Origin: Agelaius tricolor
Lineage: Eukaryota > Chordata > Aves > Passeriformes > Icteridae
DNA: 64,000 nucleotides
Assembly (NCBI GenBank): GCA_023055355.1
Contig: JALJCS010000004.1
Location: 25,970,244-26,034,243, forward strand
Direction of reading: 5' to 3'
Part shown: positions 47,176 through 60,957 of the stretch, piece by piece
Position numbering within the stretch: the stretch's first letter is position 1
How the letters are laid out: each line of letters begins with the position of its first letter
Position numbers and translations under genes: made by a program
Notes under the pieces: generated by a model
The model's database searches: none
What the model saw: the letters and a program-made list of their open reading frames with translations, nothing else
Told to the model about the DNA's origin: nothing

Positions 47176-50100
47176 AGCAGTGAGTTCATTGTATTGAATA
47201 AGAATATTCTAGAGTATTCAAAGTCCTAAAGAAGAAGATTGTCATAATTTTGAGAGGACCTCAGTCTCACTACTATGAATCCCTTTTTTTAGTAAAACTG
47301 AACATCATACAGGCTAATGCCTGTATTATTATTAATATACTAGTACATATACAAAAAACATATAGTCTCTTGACACACCTATTAGAGCAGGATGCTTACA
47401 GAATATAAGCTAAAGACATCACTCAGTAAGGACTAATTTTTTCAAGCATTTTGGTGCTGGACAACCATTGAAATACTTGGAAAACGCATGCCAGAAGACC
47501 TTTAAAGTCATGTAAAGTCACCAGTAAAATGGAATATAGATTCCAAACATTTTAAAACTCTGTTTAGAAAGAGAACAGTCTTAGCTTCATCTTCATAGAA
47601 GATAAAACACTTATCTTCTTCTGTAACCCACCTGCTGACAATTGCTCATAAGAACCTTCCAACATGCCATAACACTGAGAAATGAAAAACTGACCTAACA
47701 TTAGATAAAGAAATAGAAAGTAATTATATACATTGCTAATAGCTTTAAAGATGTTTGAGATACAGTTCATGAAGTATTGCAGGTAGAAATGCAATGTGTT
47801 CTTCATAAAAACACTCAAGAAGATGAAGATGAATAAACTATAGATACAATAAATTACTATTTTGCTGTTCTCTCACAATTAGTTTTAAGACATTTGCTGA
47901 TCAAGGTTCTTTTTTTCATGTTTCCAGTTTTATGACAGAATCATAAATAATGCAGTACTATAATCTTTTTATACTCTATACTGAATGTCCTTCATAGGCT
48001 TCCCAAGGGCTAACTAAAGCATGCTTTGAAATAATTAGAAATACACAGCTAATTTCTTTTCTGGCTTATTGCTCTACCCCAAGAATCCTTTCACCCCTCC
48101 AAAATTGTGACTGCCTTTATTTTATTGTAGTTCAACAGCAACTGTTAAATATTTGTAATGGAAGACTTCAGAGAGACATTGGTTGGTTTACTAGCCATTT
48201 GTTTCTCAAGAGAAAAATCTTACCTTTCTTTCAAAAATAGAGTTTATCTGGGACAAAGAAGATAAAGTGCAAAAGTAAAGTGCAAAAGTATTCAGAAGAA
48301 AATGAAGTTCTCTTCCTACCCATTAGTATAGAAACTCCAACACAAATTCCTTTTTTTGTACTGTGGTTGGAAACTGCTCCAATTAAACAATAGATTTGAA
48401 AAGCAAAACTGTACTGCATAATCTAAGAAATCATGACAAAAATCTAGAGAAGAAGAGAGAATTTAGAGAAAAAATATTTAGAGAGTCTAGATAAAAATGT
48501 AGAGAAATATGTACTTTGTTTAGATTTCACACTGGAAAGTCAAATGAAGATTACTTAATATTTAGATATGGATAATAGAAATCAAAATACTAAAAACATT
48601 GAGAACAGAAAAATAAAAACTAATAATTTCTTATTACTTAGGTTTGACATATTAATCTGGAATTAAAAGCATGAAATATATTAAATTTATGTGAATTTTC
48701 TGATATATGGAAGAGGACTGCTGGAAACGAAGAGATTTTCTATTCTTTTTAAGATAAATTTCCATACCACTTCAGTATCTGTCATAATGGCTGCCATTCT
48801 ATTTCCAGCACTTACCTGAGTAATGATGCCTGAGTTTTATACGTTAACTGTGTGCTGGAAAGAAGTATATTATTTTTTGTATTACTGCATAGAAATGAGA
48901 CAACTATAGACTTGTGGTCTTTAAACTCTTCCCATTTTTCAGGCAGGGAATATTCTATTTTACAGATGAATTACACTAAGCAACATTATATTTCTCTCCA
49001 TTTCTGACTTCAGTTTTTAAAACTAAAGGAAAACAGATGCTCATCCAGCAATACAGGAGGAATGGGAATGTCTCTCACGGCTTTGTTTTTTTCTTAACCA
49101 TTAAGATGTAGAGGAAACTAGTCTATCTTACATTTATGAAGAGTGAAATATATGATCTAATAGGGAAGAATTCCATCTTCCTACCATTAACTCATAAACT
49201 GTAAAGACTGGTAAAAAATAAAAGATAATACAAAACGTAAAAATAAACAAAAGGAAAAATTTGTAAATGCAGGTTCTTCTGGCAGCTAAGGAGATAATGA
49301 TAAATACACATAAACACACAAAACCACATCTGTTTAGAAATGTGATTGGGACAGAATTCTCACTGTCACATTTATCATAGAGAAAACCTTGCATTTACAG
49401 AACAATTGAAATGCTGGATACAGAAGGATTTCTGACCATCTTTAGCAACAGTCTTTTTTCAATAGCTGGAATTGTTGGTCACCTTCAGGGAAGAATGAAG
49501 CAAATAATATTGCCTGAACAAAGACAATTTGTCTGTCAAAAAGCTTTTCCTTTACAGTCATCAAGACTGCAGGGCATATTTTTAATGCCAATGCTCAGTT
49601 CACTCTTTGCTTGGAAAAAAGAGTTCTTCAGATGTTTTGTCCTGAACCAGAAAACAAATATGCAAAAATAATCTGTCAGTGATACATTGAATGTTCAATG
49701 TCTGGCAAAGAAGAAGCTAGAACACTTTTGATGCACATGCAGTGAGCTGGTGTGGAGGACTAAGTTTGTGTGAGTGTCAAATGAGAAAATTTTAGAGGAC
49801 ATGATGGAAGAATAGATACTTTTAACAAAGATATTATTATAGGTTTATTCTTATTTCTGATCAAAACATGGTTTTGAACATATTTTATCATCTTCTGGTG
49901 AGAGCTACTCCAGTTCATGCCAGAAGAGGGGGGTCTTCTCTTTCACCACATATACCTGGGCATAGTAACTGTTTGTCCAGACCGAAAAAAAAAAAAAGGA
50001 CTTAGCATTCCAGATGTGACTTACAAATAAAAGCACCTTCACTAAGTCTGTGTGTTTTTAGCGTTTTTACATGTGCACAGCGTGTTTTTTCATAACAACC

Positions 50101-53100
50101 CTGAAAAGGCAGTACCAGCCTGAAATTCTTAAAAAATTACCCTGCTTAGACCTGATGTTCTGATTATGACAGAGAGGTAAGAGGAACTCAGAACACAAGA
50201 AGTTAAAGATATATTTTGATAGAGATAACAGGGTTAATCATAGGTTTTAATGCTATCTTATTACATTCTATATTTAATTCTATTTTTTTAATGTTGCACA
50301 ACTAACACCACCTTTGCTATAATCCTCTTACAAATATGCTGTATGGCAGTCTTAGGAATGTCTGACTTCTGTCTGGACTTTAGAGGGAAACAGGCTTTTG
50401 GGAAGCATTTTTGAGTGAAAAGGAGAATGCCTGCCTTTTACATTTTTTTTCTCAGCATGCAGCATGGAAAAATATATAGAGAAGCAATAAAAAGTGCAAA
50501 AATGCTAATAATATTCAAAATAATCCTAAAGGATGAAAAGAGATATCAAAATTGTCTGATTTCAAGAGCTATTCAAATACTATAGCAGAGGTGGAAAACG
50601 AGGGATCTGAACAGATCACCTCACAAAGACAATACCATTAGCAGGTTTGTTGAGATAAAATTGGTCTGAATTACCATATCCAGATCAGATCCATGACCTG
50701 AATAGACCATGTTACCATAATCATAAGTGTTTCAACTTCTGTAGCCAGATAAAATAATGATTTGACCATTTCAGCCATTACATTATTCAAATAAACTGAA
50801 TACTCTTGAAACTCTGTAGGAGTTAAAAAATATACAACAACCATCTTTATAAAACTTGTTATAGCCTGGGTAGAATCCAGCTGGGTAGAATGGTAAACGG
50901 CCACCACCATTGCTATTGTAGAAGGTCCTTGGAGACTTAATTATAAGTCTAAAGAGGAAATTGTCACACTGTTGGAAAGAAAGAAAAAAAGAAAGCCCAC
51001 TAAGGGATAGAGATCAAACAGAACAATATTTTACTCAATTCCATTAAATGTAACAATTAAAACCCAATATTTTTGTTCCAACAGAAAGCCAATTCTGAAC
51101 CAGTTTTCTAGGTACAATGCACATTATACTTAAATAATGTCTTTCAGATGGGTTTGCCAAGAGAGTTCACAGAGAGATTAATCGCAGAGATCAGTTAATC
51201 AGCTTGAGCCAAAGGGATCCACTGAGGTCTGAGTTCTGATCTAAAACCTGAAGTATGTGGCAACACTCAGTTTTATCTTTGAGGAGTGTAGCAGCCTCAA
51301 AGAGAGAGTGAGAGAGAGATACAAAAGCTTCAAATAAATTTGAGTTGTCAGGCCACAGGTCAGCAGTCTAAGACCTCGGGAAGTGAGCTGCAGGCACACA
51401 GTCAACAGACCTAGAAAGTGGATGCTTGGTATTGCACTATTGTTTTTCAAGTCAAAATGTGTTCTTGTAAGATCAGTAAAACAAAGTGTTGCTTATACCA
51501 TTCTTTAAGCAATGTTGTGTGAGATAGCAAAGCACTAGTAAGAATGCTGCTTTTAGCATTTTGCACAAGCTGGAGGTTATATAAGGGAACATCTCAAAGC
51601 AGTCCACCTCAGTACCTATACAGCTCCTAAAGCATACAACAGTCTCTCAGCTTAACAGCAGACAGCTCAGACTACAGACTATGAATATTTCTAAGCTACA
51701 AAGCAAGGGTATTACTGTCAATGTGGCCTTAATGGAAGCAAAAATCCTAAAGAGATAACTCAAATATTTCTAAAGTAGCAAGTCAAAAGAAACCCACAAG
51801 GTCTTGACATGAGGTCAGAATGTGACATTTGTATTTCTTCTATTTTCAGTACAGAAGGGGCAAAAACTAATACATAGTATCAATCAAATGAGGAATGAAT
51901 ACTAAAGTAGCTTAAAAAAGACATCTAGTTAATCTAGTTTCAAGTGTTTTAAAAAACAGAAATAGAAATAAATGCCAGGGATGTGTCAAATAGAAAGAAA
52001 TGGGAAAAAAAGTGGCATCTTCAACAACTTGTGTGGCAGCACAGAAACATGAACATAATGATATATGTGGAGATCTCAGGAAAGTCTGTACACAAATCCT
52101 ATGACAGCAAGCTATCAAAATAAGATTCAAAAAAAATGGATGAAAACTAATGCGTTGAGATAGAAAGGTTACACAGACAGATAGTAAATTTCTTTTACTT
52201 TGGTTAGTGAACTAAAGTACTTAAAATTCCCACAGGAACCTCATTGAGAAGAATCTTGCCTAAGAATTTACACTCAAGAAAATAAAGATAAGACTGAAGG
52301 TAAGGCAGAAAGAATTCCACAGAATTGCCAAATATTGACCTCTCTGAAAAAAAAATAAAATCTTGAAATGCTTATTATTTACAAAATTATATTTCTATAA
52401 GTAAATTAATAAAATTCACTACAGAAAATATGTGATGTTAGAGCACACATAGAGCATCAGAAAAAATCTGCTGGGAAAATTCTGATCCTAGCAGCTTCTT
52501 CAGGATGAGAATTTCTCCCACTGAGAAAATTAAATGAGGGGGTGGCACCATAGAGAAAAGATCCAATACCACCTAAGTGAACTGAAACAAATGAATTGGA
52601 AAACACCAAATAAACACATATAACTAGTATGGGAAACAAAAACTCCTCCCACAAGCCTGCCATGTATGTTGGCAAAAACTGAGAAAACAAAATGATTTGT
52701 GATAGAGATTGAATTACATTTGAGTAAGTAATGCTGCAACTATCATTATTCATTAGAATCTCTTAATCGAATTTTCTTTAAAACAACAAAACATTTCACT
52801 TCTGCCATTTAAGGTAAGGTAAGGAAAAATAATCACATATGCAGAAGTTTCTTTCAGAAAAAGCTAGAAAATTTATCTGAAACTGCAGTCAGAAGAGAGA
52901 AGAGAGAACAGAAGGTAACACCCCTTTTCAGAATGTCACTATAAACATGGAGTAAGTTCTGGAAACTGGTTCATTCTAAAACACTTCTGCCAGCATCCAA
53001 GGAGATTATCAGTTTTGGCAGGCAAACTAAAAGGAATAGGGATCTTGTTTTAAAAGAAAAAAATTCCATGGTTCATTTACTAATGAGAAAAAAGAAGGAC

Positions 53101-56100
53101 ATTAAGAACAGGAACATCCAGACCTATGTAGCTTGATAAAGAAAGAAGTATGAAGAATTCAATGTTCAGTATAAAAAACCCCATGCATCTGTTTTGAAAT
53201 TAATTTATCATAAATGAACTGGGTTCAGAATTAGAGATGCTTCAAAAAATATTTTGTTGATATTGCTTCAAAACATTTTCCATAGCAATTCCATAGCTAG
53301 AAGTATGTTATGGGTTTTTTAATTCCTTGATCTAAAAAATCTAAGTTTTTAAAATCTCAGCCTTCTACAATATGCATACCATCTAGATTTTTTTAGGCTT
53401 AATACAGCTATGGTCATACAGACTTACTAAAATAGAATTTCCAAATTTAGATCATAGTTTCTCCATGGCATTTAGTCAAACAATCTGATGAAAACAATAA
53501 TTTGGGCCCATTTGGCCCTGCAGTTGTATTGTATGATTTACGAAGCATTATAGACAAACAATGGTTCTCTCAAATTCACATGAATGTCAGGTTTATGTCT
53601 TGGGTTTGACAAACACCACGTACCACATTGTGTTGCTGTTTTCTTTTAATCACCTAAACCTCGGAGTCAAACTACCTGGAATCACTCATGATAGCAGAGA
53701 TTGAAATACACTGAGAACTGGAAACCTGATGAAAAGTTACTCTGAATTCTAAGCTAGACCAGTAGACTGCAACTTTTTTGATCACACACTCCTATATAAT
53801 TTATAGATTATACACATGCATTACTATATTAATATATTATGTATAAAATATTTTTAAATGAAAATTTAAAAAAGGATGATATAAAGACAAATTAAGTTCT
53901 TTATTTATTAATGGTACAAGATGTGCCTTCTTCCTGCACCCCAGTGTATTATCTTGTGCCCACAACACCTTGGAGGCCACCAGACTAGACTGCTGAGGGG
54001 TGATAGAAATTTTGTATAGGACAGGTTGCTTTAACCTCGTCTGAATGGGGTCGAACGTAAATTACACCTTCATGCAGAAGCAGCACCTTCTCCCGCATTT
54101 TTTTTTTCTCCAGTCTTAACTATGTAGCAGTTTACAGAGCTATTACAAGCAGACTGTATCTATTGCCTCTGCAGCTCATACTGTCCCCAGTGTTGGCAAT
54201 TAGCAATCATAGTCTTAATTAGCTTGACCCACCTGGCTATTTTGCTGCTAATAAATCAATTAATTCAAATCACATGGAGGAACTTCTGCGTAGCACTGTA
54301 GCCTAATCACTACTGGTCATCCTTGTATATGACTGTTTTATGTGCTAGAAAAACTTAGTATCCAGGCTGAATTTGTATTCTCCACTGATAGGCAGCATGT
54401 CAAGCTAGTGTGGAGTGTGGTTAGTATTTCTAATGTATATAGGGATTTGGCAAAAGCCTCAGCAAAGTGCAAAGGAGAAACTTGGGATGTGAGCTATAAA
54501 CACTTTGGCACACTGAATTGGATAATCTTACTCCTCCCTGAATTTTGTGACTACTGCTCATTTGGGGTCTCAGTTTACTCAGGAGCCTCTGTTACTGTGC
54601 TAGATACTAGTTTTTGATATAATAAGCAGAAGCTTCTAAACCCAGGGTATTTTTGTAATTGGGATCTCTGAGGTGTTTTTTTTTTTTTTTTTTCTCTCTA
54701 GAAATGCCTGCTCCCTTGGGGGCTATTGAAGTGTGTGATCTTGTACTTATATCCAAAGACATCCCCTTTCTGCTTTCTTTCGGGAAAGCAATTGCCTGAC
54801 TCTTTCTTTATTCACCTTTCTCAGAAGGTGAAGAGGAATCAAGAGGAAATAGTCAAAAAATCCACTCTAACTAAAGACATTTTACTGTCTGGCCTTTTCT
54901 TCTTAAGCACAACTATGTTTTTTGCAGTTGGCCTCATGTCAGTCATGCAGAGTTCTGAGAAATGTGCTTTTTCTGTCAGCATAATTTTCCTTGTCTTCTC
55001 CTCTCATATAAGGAGCTTGAATATCACTTTGCCCATGAGTTCAGTGAGATTTTCACTAAACTCACTTTTTCTCACCAAAAATGAAGAATCTTCTCTTCTG
55101 TATTGACATACCTTCACTTCCAGAATAAAAAAGGATTGCAATATTGCTGGAAGGTGTGGAAAGACATGAAGGATACAGCAAATGCGGAACAGTTGAGCTG
55201 TTGGTCACAGGTACAGAAGTTCACAATGAGAAATTTTTGCCACTCAGTCAAAACCTTGAGCAAATACCCAAGAAGAATCCTTGTTTCCATTTTCTTACTA
55301 CTTACTCTGACTAGGTACTAACCAGCCTGAAGGTATATAGAAAAACAGTATGTTCAGGGAGGTGGAGAAAGTGGACACAAAGATTAACCAGGAGGTCAGA
55401 GGCTTATCAAGATTAGGCCTTTTAGCCAAGGACATAGAAGTCCACGGGAATTTGACTTCTGAGGAGTAGAATCAGCACTGTTTTGTGTAGAAAAAGCCTG
55501 ATAGTTGATGTCCTTGCAGCTTTGTTTCTCGTAATGCTGCACTGACACTTGACAGGTTTCTAACAAGTGAATAACCTCGTCAATTAGCATAATACTTTTC
55601 AACTTCAGAAATGATGCAATGGCATTTTATAAAATAAGGAATACTTTCAACTCCTGCCTTTCATAGGCAGTATGAAAGAATACAAAACAAATTCCACAGG
55701 CATCTATACCTATCTTCTAGGGTCCCCTCTCAAGCTGAGTACTCTCTGACTCAGCTAATTTCTGCAGGCTGAAGCTTTTTCTTCTCTGGTGCCCTCTGCA
55801 TTACTTAAGTATTTGTGTTTGTGGCAGCTCTATGGTCTCTTCATATTATTTTTCCTCTGATATTTAGTGAGTACATAACTTCTGTGGAAATAGCTTCTTT
55901 GAAACACAAACTAAAAATTTCTAGGACTTCTAGCAGACTAAATGTTTGACCATGTGTATTCTCCTCCAAATATTTTCCATGATCAGTGACCCTATAAGTA
56001 ACATGATCCTAACATTATCTTTTTCTCTGCTAGTATCAGTCTCTCAGCAGTTAACTAAATGCCTCTCTCTTCTGTCTCCTGTCCATCTGTGCCATGTGAT

Positions 56101-56259
56101 AATACGTGCCTTATTCCTGATGGATTCCTCTTCTCTTCTTCATCCCCTTTAAATTTCTCATGTTATTTGCTTCAGATTTTCTGGTTTCTATCAATATTTC
56201 TTTAACCACTTGTAATCTGCTACCTTGCAGATTTTCCCCCAAGGCTGAGAACTTTATAC
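47176..56259. other. Gene-free AT-rich stretch
   Basis: No gene or recognised transposon. It includes a short GA repeat at about 51299-51321 and T18 at 54676-54693 followed by CTCTCTAG. Open frames such as 54726-55106 (plus) and 52457-52753 (minus) carry no recognisable domain. Confidence 0.45.
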
Positions 56260-56261
56260 TC

Positions 56262-56499
56262 AAATTGGAGGGAGGGAGGAAGGCAGGCAGGAAGGCAACA
56301 AGGAAGTGGCAGAAGGAAGGAAGTGGCGGAAGGAAAGAAGTGGCGGAAGTGGCGGAAGGAAGTGGCGGAAGGAAGTGGTGGAAGTGGCGGAAGTGGCGGA
56401 AGTGGCGGAAGTGGCGGAAGTGGCGGAAGTGGCGGAAGTGGCGGAAGTGGCGGAAGGAAGGAAGGAAGGAAGGAAGGAAGGAAGGAAGGAAGGAAGGAA
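56262..56499 (+). repeat. GGAAGTGGC minisatellite joined to (GGAA)12
   Basis: Irregular GGAA/GGCA repeats (from 56262) pass into nine tandem 9-bp units at 56371-56451 (GGAAGTGGC, the first with one T for C), then twelve uninterrupted GGAA units at 56452-56499. The strand is purine-rich throughout. Frames here read as Ser-Gly-Gly or Lys-Trp-Arg repeats and are artefacts. GGCGGAAGTGG matches the ETS-family binding core, which makes this a dense array of such sites. Confidence 0.95.
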
Positions 56500-57336
56500 A
56501 TTAGGCAGGAGGTTGTTAGAAAACTTTCTGTTGTTCCAAAGTCTTTTGGTCACTGGTCATATTCTAAAGTAATATAAAGTAAATGGACCTAGCAAATTGA
56601 TTGGGAGACTTTTTTGCTCCCAAACTTCAAGAGAAGTTCCCTTAATCATTTGTCATTAAAATCAGTTCTACTGGCAGTCAGGTTTCCATGCTGAGAGCTA
56701 GGAAGGAAAATATTTATGATTAAAGAGACATACAGCTGCTATTTCTGATCCTGAAGAGTTTATTCTGGACAGCCTAGATTAGCACTTTCTTTTATTTTTT
56801 TCACACTTTTGGGTAAAGTCTTGGGTGTGTGCTTGAAAAAACAAGCCTCCAGTGAGGGTACAGAATGCCCAATTATTATCTACTCTGCCTGCTGTTTAGG
56901 CAATGTAGTGATATAGGTGGGATAAACAGCAAGATTGAAAACAATGTTATTGGTTTTTTTATTCTTACTTAAGACAAATAGGCATATTTTCTTTGATTTC
57001 CACAAAATCTTTAGTGTAAGGCACTTTAGCATGAGGCATTACATTTAAATTCCAACTAAGTCAATATCTATATTTTAAGACAAATTGCAGACATTTGCTA
57101 CATATTTTGATCATCTTAGTTTTTGTGGTATATTAAAATAAATTCTGTCTTTGGTTTCCCTAAATAACAATGATAGAAGGTCAAAAAAGTGGAAATTTAT
57201 AATATTCAATATTTTTTTGAAAAGTGAATGAAAGTAGCTGCTTTCAGTTCTCTTAGAATGAGCTAGGAGTCCATCTCAGGATGTAGTTTACTATTCAGGC
57301 ACTTCAGGTACGTGATGTTGATGTTGTTGATATTAC

Positions 57337-57367
57337 GTTGATCAACCACAAAAAGTGGTTGATCAAC
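57337..57367. repeat. 13-bp perfect inverted repeat with 5-nt loop
   Basis: GTTGATCAACCAC and its exact reverse complement flank AAAAA. Each arm itself contains the palindrome TTGATCAA. A run of TGATGTTGATGTTGTTGATATT lies just upstream. Confidence 0.9.
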
Positions 57368-60300
57368 CATCGGAAGTATACAAAAGTATATTGATGTTTA
57401 AAGAACACCTGTGTACACCAATCATTGAACTCTCAATACTTAGTATGTCCTTCTAGACAGCTTAAATTGCTCAGGCACTTAGTTTCATCCTTCTGCAGTT
57501 TCCTTGGTGAGTATGTGTAATGGCTCAGAATTGTTTCTCCCAATGTATTTTGCTTCCAACACTGATCTAGTACTTCCCAGTGACTTATTTAATGATGTAC
57601 TTTCTCTCCTGGTTCTAGTTGGGTCATTTCCTCATGTTTTCCTTGGCTTCTGTTTTTCCAGTCACCATAGGTAGCTGTATTCTCAAATTCCCTGCACTTT
57701 TCTTGCTATGTTTGGTGGAATAATCTCCAGAAACTAATAATACTGAGTACAACTTCTCTTATAATCCTCATGCCCTGTATCTTTCTCTCTCCTCCCTTCC
57801 AATCTGAGATACAATTTTTTCCATGAATTAAAGATAAGGAAGAAAATGGAGTATTTAGACTAAAGAAAAGAAACATGGAAATATATATTTTACTACATTC
57901 ATTTTCCACATAACTTCTATAACATATATGACATTAGCAAATATACTTCTTACTTTGGAATGCCTTTTATTAGTAGGAAGTATGTCTTCTGGATCAAAGA
58001 TATCATCAAGTTAACATATATTATAAATTCTTTGTATCTATCAACAAAAATACTTCTCAAGGTGGCACTTGCTTTTACATATTGAAATTTTTTTTTACTA
58101 CTAGAGATACAAATCTGAAAATACTAGAAGCAGTTACTCTAGAGGAGTAATGTCTGTTGGCACACTTGGGATTCTTCAGAAAATTCAGTTCAATTTTGTT
58201 TTCCTACTCTTTTTGTGTGACCTAAGCCAATGTAGCTCTTTGTAGTTCAGTTCCGCCTGTGTCAAATGGGTATTACAAGAGGTTTCCAACTTACAGGCAT
58301 AGATGTATGGTCAGCTAAAGATATGAAATTAAGACAGTGATCATTACAAATACTCCACTGGAATATAGAAGCTTTTGACAAAAACAAAAATTTTTCCTCT
58401 GTAGAAAATACCTAGGTTTCTTGGGATTGTGGAATTCTGTGCAAATCTTAATGATTTCTGCTTCAAATATGAGGTACATTTCCTATCTTTGTTATATATC
58501 CTGTAAACATATAGGAGGACAAATTTATAAAAAGTTCTAGAAATATTCCAAAACACTCCAATGTACACACTTCTGCTGTTAGGAAGAGCACAGTAAAGAT
58601 ACAAATTACAGAGCAAAGGCACTGCTGAGATGCAATGGTGAGAAGAGTAAGGAAAAAGCTCAGTGTACAGAATTTAATGTATTATGGCAAAGGCAGGCAA
58701 ATGGAGATTAGGATGCAATGCAAAATAATCATGCTGGTGATAAAGGAAAATAAATCTAATATGTAGAGCATATAAGGAAGTATAAGAGCTTGCAGGGGAA
58801 AGTAAACAGGGATAGACAGCAGAGGAGGATGTACAGTCTCTTTTGCTTCTTCCTACCTTTCTTTTTAATGTAATTTTTCCAAGTAAAAGGAAAAATCTGA
58901 TCACTTTATTTCTATCATGGTAACTTAATCCCCTTTCTACAATGCAACTTACACATTTTCTTTCCTGGTTTGAGGCATTTATTCAACTGTTTTTCAATTC
59001 TGCTGCAGATGCTTTTACAATATGTCTTTTTTTTCCCTGTTACCTTATTTGCTTGCCCTCAAACATCTTTACATTTTCTTCCAAGCCAATCTTTGATGCT
59101 TTTAAATTTCATTTACACTTAGTTCTGTGTGTTGAAGAAATATTTCCCTTAATATTTCAACACTATCAAAAAGTATACTAAATACAGCATAGATACTAGG
59201 CAAAAGCAATTGAATTATTTTGCATTGACAAACTAGCATGCATACTGCTGCAAGTGGCATCATGTAGTAAAATAAAATGGTCATGATGTCTAAGATAGTT
59301 TTTCATTTTCTGTGTGGATGCTTTTCTTCCTTCCCTAAAAAGAATAAAAAAAAAACTATTTAAATCAAACCAGCAAATATTTGCCTTTCTAATAAATTGA
59401 ATTTATTCAATACTCTTGACCTACCTAACAGATTTGTTCTACAAAACCAAGCTTCCCTTTGTGCAGAGTTTGGGTTCCCTGCATGGCTTGAAAGCATTTG
59501 TTCTTGAGCCTCTCTATGAACAAAGGATATTATAGCCACTTTTATATGCTAAGCAATTTTTAAAAGTCAAATTCAGATACCTAGTACTGTTTGTCTGAGA
59601 CAAATTAGTTTCATCTGCTATACTTTAAAGCTTTGCAGTTTTGCAAGAGCTTGTATCTTTGGGTATCCTTTACCTTAAAGGTGTCTGATTCTGCTGTTTG
59701 ACTTTTATTATTGTACATAAACACCTTTCTGCAAACAAATAGTTTTCTATTCTTAACAGACAGTCCTTTAAAGTTCAAAAATTTCTAATTTTTGTCTGAT
59801 ATAAAATGGACAGATCTCTAATTTCATACTGTAATCACAATTAGCATATTGAAAGATTTACAAGAAAACAAAACAATCATTCTGCCCTCAGTTCTAAAAT
59901 TATTGCTTCCTGAGGATATAGTAATTTAAAAAAAATTCCCAGTCTGGATATGACTTCAGTATCACATGTTACTTCTGGGCCAGCCAAGTATCTTTACTGT
60001 GGTTAGTGGTCTGCAAGACAGTGCAAAAGACTTCAATTTGATTCCCTGCTTTTACTTACTTGACTTAAACACACAGCTACATTTATGCCTATATAACAGC
60101 TTTCATCAAAGACTCTCTGAAGATGCACAGCAAGAAAATGCAGAGCTGTTGCTGTTCTTAGGGTGATTTTACAAAGAAGGAGGACATGCATGAAATACCA
60201 AGAAATTTTAAATAAAATTTTCAAGCTTGAGAATATGTCATTATGGGAGATCTAGATTTTATTAATGCTAAGTATTTCTACTAATGTTAAGTGAACCTAC

Positions 60301-60934
60301 AGCTCTGTGTCAAGCCAAAGAGACCTTAGTGTCCTCAAAACTTGTTATCTTAGGTCTTACAAGGTAGTTTTTCAGAGAAGTCTTCAGCCAGTCTTCACTG
60401 GTTTACCAATGTATCTCCAGTGTGCTCTATTGGCAAAGTTCTAGTCAAACCTGAATTAATAATATTTTTATGATAGAAGCTAATTCTGCACAGAAGTACT
60501 GACTATCTACAATGGGTTTCAAGAGTCATGTAAAACCACTTATCAGGTTTTTTTTTCTGTCCAATTTCACAATATCTGTACTGTTTTTGTAACTGGGCTG
60601 ACAATCTTTGCATCAGCAGTCACAACTAGTTGGCCCAGCTGTCTTGAAACACATGTCATGGAACAGGGGAATTTTGATAATCATAAGGTTGATTGTCATT
60701 TCAGTAATTACTTTGGTGACAGAGCATACATTTGAAAGAGGCTAAGAAAGGTCTGTTACAAAGTTGCTGGCAAAGAACAACAGAATGAGGTAAAAATAAT
60801 TAAAAAGAAAGGCTACCTTCTTGGACATTTATCACAGTACTTCGGATGGTGTTATCAAGATAGAGTGGAACATAAACTGAATAGATCAGTATGATATTAA
60901 AAGGCAAATGCCATTTTGAGCTGCATTATCAAGA

Positions 60935-60957
60935 CTATTGTATATCATATACAATAG
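60935..60957. repeat. 11-bp palindrome with 1-nt centre
   Basis: CTATTGTATAT, a C, and the exact reverse complement. TCTATTGTCTATGG recurs about 15 bp downstream as a partial copy of one arm. Confidence 0.85.

Noticed and set aside
54726..55106. 126-codon plus-strand frame with a hydrophobic stretch
   Set aside because: It starts at TTG, has no motif, and its length is within chance for this amount of AT-rich DNA.
56262..56499. CRISPR-like array
   Set aside because: Units are contiguous 9-mers and 4-mers with no unique spacers, in a vertebrate context.
56160..56577. Frames encoding Ser-Gly-Gly or Lys-Trp-Arg repeats
   Set aside because: They are translations of the minisatellite and open in several frames on both strands.
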